Shown piece after piece: positions 8,848 through 16,171 of a stretch of DNA of 40,381 bases. The notes beneath the pieces were generated by a model. It searched no databases. It had not been told where the DNA came from and worked only from the letters and a program-made list of their open reading frames with translations. The DNA is from Verrucomicrobiota bacterium (GTDB taxonomy: Bacteria; Verrucomicrobiota; Lentisphaeria; JABSQK01; JAJFLO01). The DNA lies in the NCBI GenBank assembly GCA_021772635.1, contig JAJFLP010000081.1, positions 1 to 40,381 of the forward strand. Direction: 5' to 3'. The number at the start of each line of letters is the position of its first letter. The first letter of the stretch is position 1. The position numbers and the translations under genes are program-made.

Positions 8848-9438
8848 ATGTCACGTAAAGCGTCAATGACGAGAAATACTAAGGAAACTAAAATTACGAT
8901 AGCCTTCGAAATAGACGGAACCGGCGCAACAAATATTGAGACGGGAATACCGTTCATGGATCATATGCTCGAGTTATTTGCGCGACACGGATATTTCGAT
9001 CTCGACGTGGCCGCGCAAGGGGATCTGGAAGTGGACGCGCATCACACAATGGAAGACTTAGGAATTGTTTTAGGTCAGGTGATACGCGAAGCTTTGGGCG
9101 ACAAACGCGGAATCTGCCGATATGGATGCTATTCATTACCCATGGACGAGTCCTTGGTAAATGTAGCGCTGGATCTATCCGGACGTCCGTATTTAGTGTT
9201 TAATGTGGATTGCCCCGTGGACCATCTAAGTGGTATCGGGACACGTTTATTCCAAGAGTTTTTTCAGGCGCTTACGAATAACCTTGCGCTCAATCTGCAC
9301 ATCGATCTCGTTCGCGGCGAAGAAACGCACCACATTTTAGAGGCCGTGTTTAAGTCATTCAGTAAAGCACTTGATCGTGCAACTGCACTAGACCCGCGGG
9401 AAAAGGAAATACCGTCAACTAAGGGGATGTTATCATAA
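8848..9438 (+). CDS. hisB: Imidazoleglycerol-phosphate dehydratase
   Basis: Catalyses the sixth step of histidine synthesis, dehydrating imidazole-glycerol phosphate to imidazole-acetol phosphate in the cytoplasm. The 196-residue length is that of the monofunctional enzyme, without the phosphatase domain fused in enteric HisB. The manganese ligands lie in GIPFMDHMLELFARHG, DAHHTMEDLG and ETHHILEAVFKS. The ATG at 8848 follows AGGA by about 8 bp and gives the standard N-terminus (RKASMTRNTKETKI). hisA follows 14 bp later, so the two form an operon. Confidence 0.96.
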   Translation: MSRKASMTRNTKETKITIAFEIDGTGATNIETGIPFMDHMLELFARHGYFDLDVAAQGDLEVDAHHTMEDLGIVLGQVIREALGDKRGICRYGCYSLPMDESLVNVALDLSGRPYLVFNVDCPVDHLSGIGTRLFQEFFQALTNNLALNLHIDLVRGEETHHILEAVFKSFSKALDRATALDPREKEIPSTKGMLS

Positions 9439-9452
9439 CGGACGACACACAA

Positions 9453-10190
9453 ATGTTTCACGTTATTCCGGCAATTGATATAATCGATGGCCGATGCGTG
9501 CGGTTGGAGCAAGGTGACTACCGGCGGGAGACCGTCTATCCTGATTCGCCCCTAGAGATGGCGAAAGTGTGGACCGCGCATAATGCGAATTTGATTCACA
9601 TTGTCGATCTGGATGGCGCGCGAACCGGGAGAATCCACAATTTGGAGGTGGTTTCCGAAATTTGCCGCGGCTTATCTTGTCCGTGTGAGTTGGGCGGCGG
9701 GCTTCGAACACGACAGGATATTGAACGGGTTCTAAACGCCGGTGTTTCCAGGGTTGTATTCGGAACGGTCTTAGCCGAGAACCCCGAATTAGCGGGGGAC
9801 TTCGTTAACGAATTCGGAGCCGACAAAATCGTTGCGGGATTGGACGCGAGAAACGGTAAGGTAGCCACACAGGGATGGCAGGAAAACACCGCGGGCGATA
9901 TTTTCGAATTAGCAAATATACTCGTTGATCACGGAATTACCCGCTTTATTTACACCGACATAGCGACGGACGGGATGTTCACCGGCCCGAATTTGGAGAC
10001 CGTGGGTAAGCTTTGTGATAGTGTCGCGTCAGCAATGATCATTGCTTCCGGAGGCGTTGGTTCGGGGGAGGATGTGAGAGATCTTGTAAAGCTTCGAAGG
10101 CCAAATCTGGAAGGTGTTATAGTCGGTAAGGCACTTTACGACGGGCGTGTTTCGTACGACGAATTAAGTAGCTTCATTCGTAACGATTAG
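9453..10190 (+). CDS. hisA: Phosphoribosylformimino-AICAR phosphate isomerase
   Basis: A TIM-barrel enzyme that opens the ribose of ProFAR to PRFAR (Amadori rearrangement) in histidine biosynthesis. The start VIPAIDIIDGRCVRLEQGDY contains the catalytic Asp of AIDI. The opposite catalytic Asp is in FIYTDIATDGMFTGPNLE, and the phosphate loops are LGGGLR and ASGGVGS, so this is HisA rather than HisF. Its length of 245 is normal. It is 14 bp after hisB; the hisH glutaminase that normally lies between hisB and hisA, and hisF, are absent here. Gene 10230-10952 is convergent, 40 bp away. Confidence 0.96.
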   Translation: MFHVIPAIDIIDGRCVRLEQGDYRRETVYPDSPLEMAKVWTAHNANLIHIVDLDGARTGRIHNLEVVSEICRGLSCPCELGGGLRTRQDIERVLNAGVSRVVFGTVLAENPELAGDFVNEFGADKIVAGLDARNGKVATQGWQENTAGDIFELANILVDHGITRFIYTDIATDGMFTGPNLETVGKLCDSVASAMIIASGGVGSGEDVRDLVKLRRPNLEGVIVGKALYDGRVSYDELSSFIRND

Positions 10191-10229
10191 ACTAGCCTGA
10201 TCGAGCTTGCTGCTTTCCCGTACGGACGC

Positions 10230-10952
10230 CTACGAATTAACGTCGTCGGTCCAGCCCATCTCTTTCGTGACTTCTTCGAACACCTCTTCCAAATGTAGCG
10301 ACACGTTCAGTGCAAATGCATCTAAGCGTACAATTGAATTGGCAACCGCGTCTCCGGTGGCATTTCCCGCAAGTCGCTTGGCGAGGCAGGCGAAAATGAT
10401 ACGAATCGGCTCCAACCTTGCCACAATGTCCTGCTGACAGTCATCGATTTCACCGCGGTGTTTAAGCAGGAATTTGTTGATTAGGTGCTTGCTTAGTTCT
10501 TCGTTCGTGGAAAAGGGACGTAGATCTCTTAGCAACGGTTTGAATTGGCTCCCTATCGGGCAACCGCTGGAAAAGACTGCTAATTGGACAAACGTCGATC
10601 CGACTTCCTGTAATTGCCATTTTACCGTAGTTGATCGGTTTGCCCAATCGATAACAGTCGCGGTGACGTTTTCGTACGAAAAACGATTTTCCAAACGTAA
10701 CAACGTTGATTCCAGAGACTCAGCTGCTGGGCAATGTGAAATTTCTTCGCTATTCAGCGGGCAACACGAGCATTTGTGAAAGTCCAACTTTGTCCACGAA
10801 GTTTCATCGTCCAGATTTGGAACGACGAAGGTACCCGTTTTCGTTAATTCGATATAGAACGTTTCCTCGACGCCGTCTGCGAACTGTATTGTCAATTCAT
10901 TAAACCAGGCAGTGGACTCTAATTTGGGAATGTTCTTTTTCTTACCAAACAT
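10230..10952 (-). CDS. Unrecognised protein with a cysteine cluster
   Basis: A 240-residue soluble protein that I do not recognise. The N-terminal half (ESTAWFNELTIQFADGVEETFYIEL) looks beta-rich. A cluster HKCSCCPLNSEEISHCPAA near residues 57-75 could bind metal or an Fe-S cluster. The C-terminal half is helical (HLINKFLLKHRGEIDDCQQDIVARL and a long helix to about residue 235). ATG at 10952 (FGKKKN start) was preferred over a TTG at 10985 that would start inside a repeat. It is convergent with hisA and has no functional partner nearby. Confidence 0.65.
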   Translation of the reverse strand: MFGKKKNIPKLESTAWFNELTIQFADGVEETFYIELTKTGTFVVPNLDDETSWTKLDFHKCSCCPLNSEEISHCPAAESLESTLLRLENRFSYENVTATVIDWANRSTTVKWQLQEVGSTFVQLAVFSSGCPIGSQFKPLLRDLRPFSTNEELSKHLINKFLLKHRGEIDDCQQDIVARLEPIRIIFACLAKRLAGNATGDAVANSIVRLDAFALNVSLHLEEVFEEVTKEMGWTDDVNS

Positions 10953-10977
10953 GACAGGCGATGATGTTATAGGGTTG

Positions 10978-11005
10978 CAATGCAAGCAATAGAGTTTTTG
11001 GACGG
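10978..11005 (+). repeat. Degenerate family 1 core
   Basis: CAATGCAAGCAATA followed by GAGTTTTTGGACGGT matches the core-plus-AATTTTTGGACGAC block of family 1 with several changes that break the outer pairs. It lies just upstream of the start of the minus-strand gene 10230-10952. Confidence 0.5.
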
Positions 11006-11217
11006 TGCAAATTTATACGAGACACCCAAAAGAAATGCCGATCTAAAAATTCTAAAGCGGGTTGTACGCTATCCGGTTTTCACGACAAATAAATCCAGTG
11101 TGATTGTGTTAGCCGAAACCTTGCGACTTACCAGGTGCCCGCAGTGACACGCCAAAAAATTCGGGCCACGGTTATGTTGCGGCAACAAGTAATTGGCTTG
11201 TAGCAGAATACTGATGA

Positions 11218-11351
11218 ATTATTCCAGCTAGCTTTTCATCGAATTTTCTTCGTAATCGCAATCCATTTCCAAATTTCACCTCGAAAAACCAGAAAGACTA
11301 CGATTAAGTGTAAGATTACGAATCGGAATTTTCGCTTCTCTCGGGGCTAGA
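11218..11351 (-). repeat. Interspersed repeat family 2, copy C (reverse orientation)
   Basis: Read on the minus strand it gives GCGAAAATTCCG, GTAATCTTAC, CTTAATCGTAGTCTTTCTGG, TTTTTCGAGGTGAAATTTGG, ATTGCGATTACGAAGAAAAT and GATGAAAAGCTAGCTGGAAT. Each aligns with copy B. The internal GATTACGATTATGATTACGA block is shortened. Confidence 0.82.
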
Positions 11352-11543
11352 GCATTAACAATAACTCAGCATAAAGCGTTTTGAAAGTGGTGAACGCAAA
11401 TCAAGAACTTAATGTGGCGGCGTAAAATCGATTTCGACAATAAGCTTTACTCTAGCCATTCACGTACGGTGCCCATCTTGACACCATCAAGAAGTTATCT
11501 TACCTTGTCCCACACCGCTGTTCGGTAAAAAGAGGATTTACGG

Positions 11544-12341
11544 ATGCCTAAAATTTACAAAGTTCAGGTCAATGAGGCGATAAAACTGAGTTGCCGAGGC
11601 AATAAAGATTTTGAACTAAAGAAAAATGACTGGTGTATAATTCGTTGCGGTAGATACGATGATTATGGGCGTGTAATCAACGTCGACAGTGTTTCTGCCG
11701 ATAAAGATACACGGAACTTACCCTCGGTGAAACGTCGCGCTACACTTGTTGATCAGGGGAAGGCCCACGAGAACAGTGTTCGTAGCAAGTCGTTTCATCG
11801 CCAGGCGTTAAGTAAAATTACGGATCTCAAGCTTCCAATGAAATTGATTGTAACCCACTACGCTTTCGATAGGAGTTTGGTTGTCTTCGTTTTTACCGCT
11901 CCCGAACGTGTTGACTTTCGCGAGTTGGTCCGGGAATTGAGTCAAACGTTGAAAATAAGTGTGGAATTCCGCCAGATCGGGCCGAGGGACTATGCGGGGA
12001 TGATAGGCGGCGTTGAGACTTGCGGTCGCGTGCTTTGTTGTTCTACTTTCCTTACGAATTTCGTCAGTATTAACATGAAAATGGCTAAAGACCAGGGACT
12101 TGCGTTGAATCCATCTAATATTATAGGTGCATGCGGGCGGCTGAAATGTTGTCTGTCTTACGAGCACGAAGGTTATAAGATGTTGATGCAGAGTCTGCCG
12201 AAGGTCGGGTCGCGCTGCAAGTGCGAGGGATGTGACGGGAAGGTTATTGATCGAAATCCGCTGACTCAAACGGTCAAGGTATCTTTGGAGGACGGTGGCC
12301 GCGTCGTTACCGTTCCTGTATCGGAAATAACCCGCGCGTGA
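11544..12341 (+). CDS. PSP1-domain protein (RicT/YaaT family)
   Basis: Bacterial PSP1-family protein, related to Bacillus RicT (YaaT), which works with RicA and RicF to influence RNase Y-dependent RNA processing. Here neither partner is in the window. The PSP1 domain covers about residues 95-215, with FTAPERVDFRELVREL and RQIGPRDYAGMIGGVETCGR. The two signature cysteine motifs are CGRVLCC (160-166) and CGRLKCC (197-203), and a third cluster CKCEGCDG follows; in RicT such cysteines bind Fe-S. At 265 residues it is close to the family length. ATG follows AGAGGA at 8 bp. Neighbours give no functional link. Confidence 0.85.
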   Translation: MPKIYKVQVNEAIKLSCRGNKDFELKKNDWCIIRCGRYDDYGRVINVDSVSADKDTRNLPSVKRRATLVDQGKAHENSVRSKSFHRQALSKITDLKLPMKLIVTHYAFDRSLVVFVFTAPERVDFRELVRELSQTLKISVEFRQIGPRDYAGMIGGVETCGRVLCCSTFLTNFVSINMKMAKDQGLALNPSNIIGACGRLKCCLSYEHEGYKMLMQSLPKVGSRCKCEGCDGKVIDRNPLTQTVKVSLEDGGRVVTVPVSEITRA

Positions 12342-12392
12342 CTGAAGCTGTATATCGTGATTTCCGTGAAAAAACAAGAAAACTCCGAGTTA

Positions 12393-12425
12393 TACCGCAA
12401 GCGGCACATAACGATCGTTTTCGAG
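12393..12425 (+). repeat. Degenerate family 1 core
   Basis: TACCGCAAGCGGCA (12393-12406) keeps an inner perfect stem CCGC-AA-GCGG where the common core has CTGC-AA-GCAG: a T-A pair has become C-G. The sequence after it no longer follows the repeat closely. Confidence 0.45.
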
Positions 12426-12504
12426 CCGTCGACCACGCGTTTTGCTGCCGAGTATTAACTTCCGCCATTGATTAGATCAGCTATCGCGTGACATGATGCC
12501 GGCT

Positions 12505-12575
12505 AAAAGTATCCTTCGGAATCTCTTGTCTGAGTAATTCTACGTCATCCCAATATCGGACTGCGTGCAGTCTAC
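12505..12575 (-). repeat. Family 1 dyad repeat, partial, overlapping a start codon
   Basis: On the minus strand it reads GACTGCACGCAGTC (12559-12572), then GATATTGGGATGAC, GAATTACTCAGACAAGAGATT and CCGAAGG. This follows the same order as the complete copies. The GTG used as start of the next gene (12565) lies inside the core dyad. Confidence 0.8.
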
Positions 12576-14427
12576 AGGAAAAATAGGTGCGATTATTACC
12601 TTCGGATCTACACAACACGGTACCAGTAAATTACTGGTCGAGAATCGACGCTGCCTGTTTAGCACATTCTATATTGCCGCTGTTATATTAATAGCGCCGT
12701 TCAAGTTTGGTTCTGTAGTAAACACGACAGGGATCGGTTTCTATCCGCAGACAGGTTTTGCTTGGATTTTCTCCCCATGGCCTCCATTCCTGTTACCGGC
12801 AGTCACAGGCATTGCATTAGGACTCTCGATGTGGTCCGGGCTGAGTATTTTTCCCCGTGACTTCTCGCGATACAAGCACCTGCTATTGCCGATAGCGTCG
12901 TTGACGATTGTTTCTTTTATTGGAATAATTCGCACAACCGAATACGACGCAGCGATACTCTTCATCTGGTACTTAATCGCTGTATTGAATTTTGTTCTCG
13001 CGGTATTCATTCAACTGAGAAATCATCCCACCGCCCGCACGTTATTTCTCGGCAGCATAGCCGTCGGCACCGTACTATTGATTGTCTCCGGACTGAACCA
13101 GGTGATGTACGGATTTGACGAAACTCGGGAGCTGGCGATTCGACTTGCCCGTGAAGAGAATCGCCAGTTAACACCGGATCTCTTGAATCGGCTTAATCAG
13201 ACGCGGGTATTCGCTACTTTTACCTACCCAAACAACTACGCAGCGCATCTTATTCTTACGTTACCCATTACAATATATTCTACTTGGAGTTTTGCTCGAA
13301 AATTCAATCCTGTGCGAGTAAGTCAGATGGTCCTAACAACCGTGATGACTGCTACTTCGATGCTGGTACTGACGCTAAGTGGTAGCAGAGGGGCAGTCTG
13401 CTCGTTATTCATCGCGACGGCAGCAATTATTCTAGCAGACCGGCGAATTGTTCGCGTTTTGAGCGATAGATCGCGACGTATGATCCCCTTCGTAGCGGTT
13501 TGTCTCATATCAATCTTTGGAGTCGCAGTATTTATGGTATCGAAGGACAGGGATTTTGCTTCGATTGGCGCGCGATTTGATTACTATCAAGCGGCCCTGA
13601 AAATGTTTCTACACGCGCCCCTTCTAGGTGTAGGGCTCGGTGAGTTTTTTCCTTGGTACATGCGCTTGAAACCCCCGGGAGCTGAAGAGACCCGCCTGGT
13701 GCACAATCTGTTTTTAAATTTTCTCTCCCAATGCGGCTTGTTTGGTGGTATAGCGGCGGGGTATTTTCTGCTCCAGCCGTTATTGATTTTGAATGCTGTG
13801 ATTACCGAAAAATTACGGGCGGTTTCGTTTCCCGTATCAGTGGCTGGGCTCGCAGGTTGTTTAGCTTGGAATATTCATTCCTTGACGGATTTCAATATTC
13901 AGATTCCGGGTACGGTATTAATCGCATCGATTTTGCCGTTACTAATCATCCGAACGCCTCATTCCCAACCGGAGAAATTGGCGCTCCGATTCATCCCCGG
14001 CGGTGTAAGAGTGATTTTCGTTGGGCTCGTCGTAATTGGTTTGTGTTGTGTAATTCGAATTCCCGGCGAGAGATCTTATCAGAGGTTTTACAGCCGCGTC
14101 TATGAAGAAGCAGCGCTTGAGGATATTATTCACGAAGTACAGAATATTGCCCGTCTACTGCCGAACTCACCGTATCCGTGGGATCTTCTAGGGCGCATTG
14201 CAATTCAGAAGAATAACTATCCGGTCGCAGAGATGGCGTTTACTGAAGCGCTTCAGAGGACTCCTCATCGCGCGTCATATTCTGCATATATGTCACGGTG
14301 TTTTCTTGCGAAAGGCGATCTTAAAAGTGCCGAGGAAAGTATTGCCCACGCTTTAACCTGGTACCCGCATAAACCAGAGTTTCGCGAAATCGCGAGATAT
14401 ATTGATGGCCTTAAACTTGGTATGTAG
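12565..14427 (+). CDS. O-antigen ligase/polymerase-like membrane protein with C-terminal TPRs
   Basis: A 620-residue inner-membrane protein of the WaaL/Wzy (O-antigen ligase-like) group, which transfers or polymerises lipid-linked glycans on the periplasmic side. About ten to twelve hydrophobic helices run from residue 30 to 495. The conserved ligase region FDYYQAALKMFLHAPLLGVG...VHNLFLNFLSQCGLFGG carries the family histidine. From about residue 530 there are TPR-like helices (PWDLLGRIAIQKNNYPVAEM, YSAYMSRCFLAKGDLKSAEE), a common fusion in this family. The only in-frame start near the N-terminus is GTG 12565, which lies within a repeat core, so the first 25 or so residues are uncertain. The gene is isolated from other glycan genes. 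Confidence 0.8.
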   Translation: MQSTGKIGAIITFGSTQHGTSKLLVENRRCLFSTFYIAAVILIAPFKFGSVVNTTGIGFYPQTGFAWIFSPWPPFLLPAVTGIALGLSMWSGLSIFPRDFSRYKHLLLPIASLTIVSFIGIIRTTEYDAAILFIWYLIAVLNFVLAVFIQLRNHPTARTLFLGSIAVGTVLLIVSGLNQVMYGFDETRELAIRLAREENRQLTPDLLNRLNQTRVFATFTYPNNYAAHLILTLPITIYSTWSFARKFNPVRVSQMVLTTVMTATSMLVLTLSGSRGAVCSLFIATAAIILADRRIVRVLSDRSRRMIPFVAVCLISIFGVAVFMVSKDRDFASIGARFDYYQAALKMFLHAPLLGVGLGEFFPWYMRLKPPGAEETRLVHNLFLNFLSQCGLFGGIAAGYFLLQPLLILNAVITEKLRAVSFPVSVAGLAGCLAWNIHSLTDFNIQIPGTVLIASILPLLIIRTPHSQPEKLALRFIPGGVRVIFVGLVVIGLCCVIRIPGERSYQRFYSRVYEEAALEDIIHEVQNIARLLPNSPYPWDLLGRIAIQKNNYPVAEMAFTEALQRTPHRASYSAYMSRCFLAKGDLKSAEESIAHALTWYPHKPEFREIARYIDGLKLGM

Positions 14428-14490
14428 CGTTCTCGTTCGACACGAAAGTAGGAGTCAAGCTTTACCGCACGCGAGTGACGTCGTCACAAT

Positions 14491-14674
14491 GTATACTGAA
14501 CATCTTCGAGTTTTCGAAATACCGTTCGGTATCTTATAGCTGATAAATTCAAAGTCGTCCAAAAATTCGACTGCTTGCAGTCTATACCAACAATCGCGGA
14601 GTTTTTGAAAAATCGTTCGGAATTTCTTACACAACTAATTCGAAGTTGTTCAAGAATTCGACCGATTGTCGCCT
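14491..14674 (-). repeat. Family 1 dyad repeat, two tandem units
   Basis: The first unit (14491-14584) is a reference copy: dyad ATACCG-TT-CGGTAT (14519-14532) and core GACTGC-TT-GCAGTC (14569-14582). It differs from the copy at 29917-30009 at only about seven of 94 positions. The second unit (14585-14674) is degenerate: AAATCGTTCGGAAT (14610-14623) and GACCGATTGTCGCC (14660-14673). The cores are 91 bp apart. The array ends 18 bp before the DUF4160 start. Confidence 0.88.
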
Positions 14675-14692
14675 AACCTGAAGGGTCCGTAT

Positions 14693-14938
14693 ATGCCTAC
14701 AGTAACCGAACAGAACGGTTCTCGAATCTATTTTTTTAGTAACGAACCCGAAAAGAGCCCTCATGTCCGCGTCGAACGTGAGGACTGTACTGCATTAATT
14801 TTTCTCGATCCTGTGAGGGTTGTAGAGAGTAACGGATACGACCTCGATTCTCTATCGAGCTTGGAATCCTTCATTATTCAGAATCACGACGAACTATTGG
14901 GTAAGTGGAATGGGTATTTTGGCATCAGCAGCGGATGA
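14693..14938 (+). CDS. DUF4160 family protein
   Basis: An 81-residue protein of the DUF4160 family. The opening MPTVTEQNGSRIYFFSNEPE and the HVRVE motif are diagnostic. Such proteins are usually paired with a DUF2442 protein, as here, and the pair is widely suspected to be a toxin-antitoxin-like module, although function is unproven. ATG 14693 was chosen because AAGGG lies 7 bp upstream and the family begins with MPT; an in-frame upstream extension from 14666 would read through the repeat. It overlaps the DUF2442 gene by 29 bp. Confidence 0.85.
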   Translation: MPTVTEQNGSRIYFFSNEPEKSPHVRVEREDCTALIFLDPVRVVESNGYDLDSLSSLESFIIQNHDELLGKWNGYFGISSG

Positions 14939-15179
14939 GCGTATCCAAGACGTGGTAGTCACTGACGAAACGTTAACGTTTATTCTTGAGGATAAACGGC
15001 ATATTTCCGTACCGCTATTCTGGTATCCGAAATTGTTTGACGCGAATGATAAACAACGGTCTGAGTGGCGGCATTGCTGCGGTCGATATGGAATTCATTG
15101 GCCCTATATCAACGAGGACCTGAGCTCGCTCGGTTTATTAGTTGGCAAGCCAGCCCCGAAGGTTTCCAAATCAACCTGA
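14910..15179 (+). CDS. DUF2442 family protein
   Basis: An 89-residue DUF2442 protein: RIQDVVVTDETLTFILEDKRHISVPLFWYPKL, a residue-rich linker, and YGIHWPYINEDLSSLGLLVGKPAP match the whole family. It is the normal partner of DUF4160 genes and overlaps the upstream gene by 29 bp, so the two are translationally coupled. It may be the DNA- or partner-binding component of the pair. It is convergent with the DPM1-like gene, 36 bp away. Confidence 0.87.
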   Translation: MGILASAADERIQDVVVTDETLTFILEDKRHISVPLFWYPKLFDANDKQRSEWRHCCGRYGIHWPYINEDLSSLGLLVGKPAPKVSKST

Positions 15180-15215
15180 GTCGACGGCTCGAAAAATCGT
15201 GTGCGTGCGGTCACC

Positions 15216-15929
15216 TCAACAGCGACTTAAAATCCATTTGAGCCACACAACTTTATAAATGGCTTCGAGCACGATTCTTTTGCTCATCTTGGATTCACCA
15301 ACGCGTCGATCTTCAAATGTGATTGGCGACTCGATAAACTTCATTCCAGCCTTGTATGCGCGAGCTTTAAGTTCAATCTGGAAGACATAGCCTTCCGACA
15401 CGATGCTCTTGATGTCAATAGTTCGTAAACATCTATTCGACCAAAAATTAAAGCCGCCGGTCACGTCGCGTATGGGGAGTCGTAATATCGTCCGAGCATA
15501 TAGACTCCCACCTCTACTGATTAGTTTCCGGAGTGGGCCCCAATTTACGGTTTCTCCGCCCTTGACATAGCGAGACCCGATAATAAAATCATACGCTCCT
15601 GATTCAATATGCCGGTTAATTTCCCGCAGTGCCTCGGGGGCGTGCGAAAAGTCGGCGTCCATTTCGCCAATGAAATCATAATTATTATCCAGTCCGTGTT
15701 TGAATGCTTTAAGGTACGCGGATGCGAGGCCGAGTTTTCCGGTTCGTTCGATTAGGGTTACATTGTCGCAGGTTCCCATTAACTTTTTTACAATCTTTGC
15801 CGTCCCGTCGGGACTACCATCGTCGATTACGACAATATTGAAGTCTAACTCCAACTCGTTAATCGCTGTAATAATATTCGCGATATTTCCCGATTCATTA
15901 TAAGTAGGGATACAGATTAGCTTCTTCAT
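15216..15929 (-). CDS. Polyprenol-phosphate mannose synthase-like glycosyltransferase (GT2, DPM1 group)
   Basis: A 237-residue inverting GT2 that probably transfers mannose or a similar sugar from a nucleotide donor to polyprenyl phosphate at the cytoplasmic membrane face. Motifs in order are ICIPTYNESGNI, VVIDDGSPDGT, GLASAYLKAFKHG, EMDADFSHAPEAL (donor/metal site), GSRYVKGGETVNWGPLRKLISRGG, DVTGGFNFW, EGYVFQIELKARAYKAG and ITFEDRRVGESKMS. All are characteristic of dolichol-phosphate mannosyltransferases. No C-terminal membrane helices follow, so it is the soluble type. Product sugar is not fixed by sequence. It stands alone on the minus strand. Confidence 0.88.
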   Translation of the reverse strand: MKKLICIPTYNESGNIANIITAINELELDFNIVVIDDGSPDGTAKIVKKLMGTCDNVTLIERTGKLGLASAYLKAFKHGLDNNYDFIGEMDADFSHAPEALREINRHIESGAYDFIIGSRYVKGGETVNWGPLRKLISRGGSLYARTILRLPIRDVTGGFNFWSNRCLRTIDIKSIVSEGYVFQIELKARAYKAGMKFIESPITFEDRRVGESKMSKRIVLEAIYKVVWLKWILSRC

Positions 15930-16092
15930 CGGGAAGCGGATCTTCCGTTATTTAAGGTTAGTGGATTAATCGCTTTCGAGTTTTTGACAGGGTGTTGTCT
16001 GTGTGACTCCTGCGTCGGTTGGTGGGTTGCCGTTCGGCCAATTCACCGCCGTTTTATCCCTCTGTTGACTCGATCCGCACCAGCGGCCTCGC

Positions 16093-16121
16093 GGACGTTC
16101 CAAAAGCGCTGGGACGTTCCA
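16093..16121. repeat. 10-bp direct repeat GGACGTTCCA
   Basis: GGACGTTCCA occurs at 16093-16102 and 16112-16121, 19 bp apart start to start, in the 242-bp gap between the DPM1-like and transketolase-like genes. Both are downstream of the transketolase-like gene. It may be part of a dispersed repeat; nothing else is recognised in this gap. Confidence 0.45.
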
Positions 16122-16171
16122 GCTTAAAATTTACGGTGCAACGAGAATTCGTCCGCCGGGGCGACAGCGCG

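Larger units (their letters stand above)
10953..11543. other. 591-bp intergenic region
   Basis: No gene is supported. It holds a degenerate family 1 core (10978-10991), about 220 bp with nothing recognisable, and family 2 copy C (about 11218-11351). A weak sigma70-like pair ahead of the PSP1 gene follows (TTGACA at 11478-11483, 17 bp, TACCTT at 11501-11506). The -35 overlaps a small hairpin CTTGA-CACCA-TCAAG. AGAGGA lies 8 bp before the downstream ATG. Confidence 0.5.

Noticed and set aside
10953..10985. TTG start for the cysteine-cluster protein
   Set aside because: It lies in a degenerate repeat; the ATG at 10952 is closer to a normal initiation context.
14461..14490. Operator-like palindrome GTGAC-GTC-GTCAC (14475-14487)
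   Set aside because: A single short palindrome after the O-antigen ligase gene, not near a start and not repeated.
3763..14673. CRISPR array from the regularly spaced dyad cores
   Set aside because: The intervals of 90 bp are themselves repeated sequence, not unique spacers; copies are scattered and no cas gene is present.
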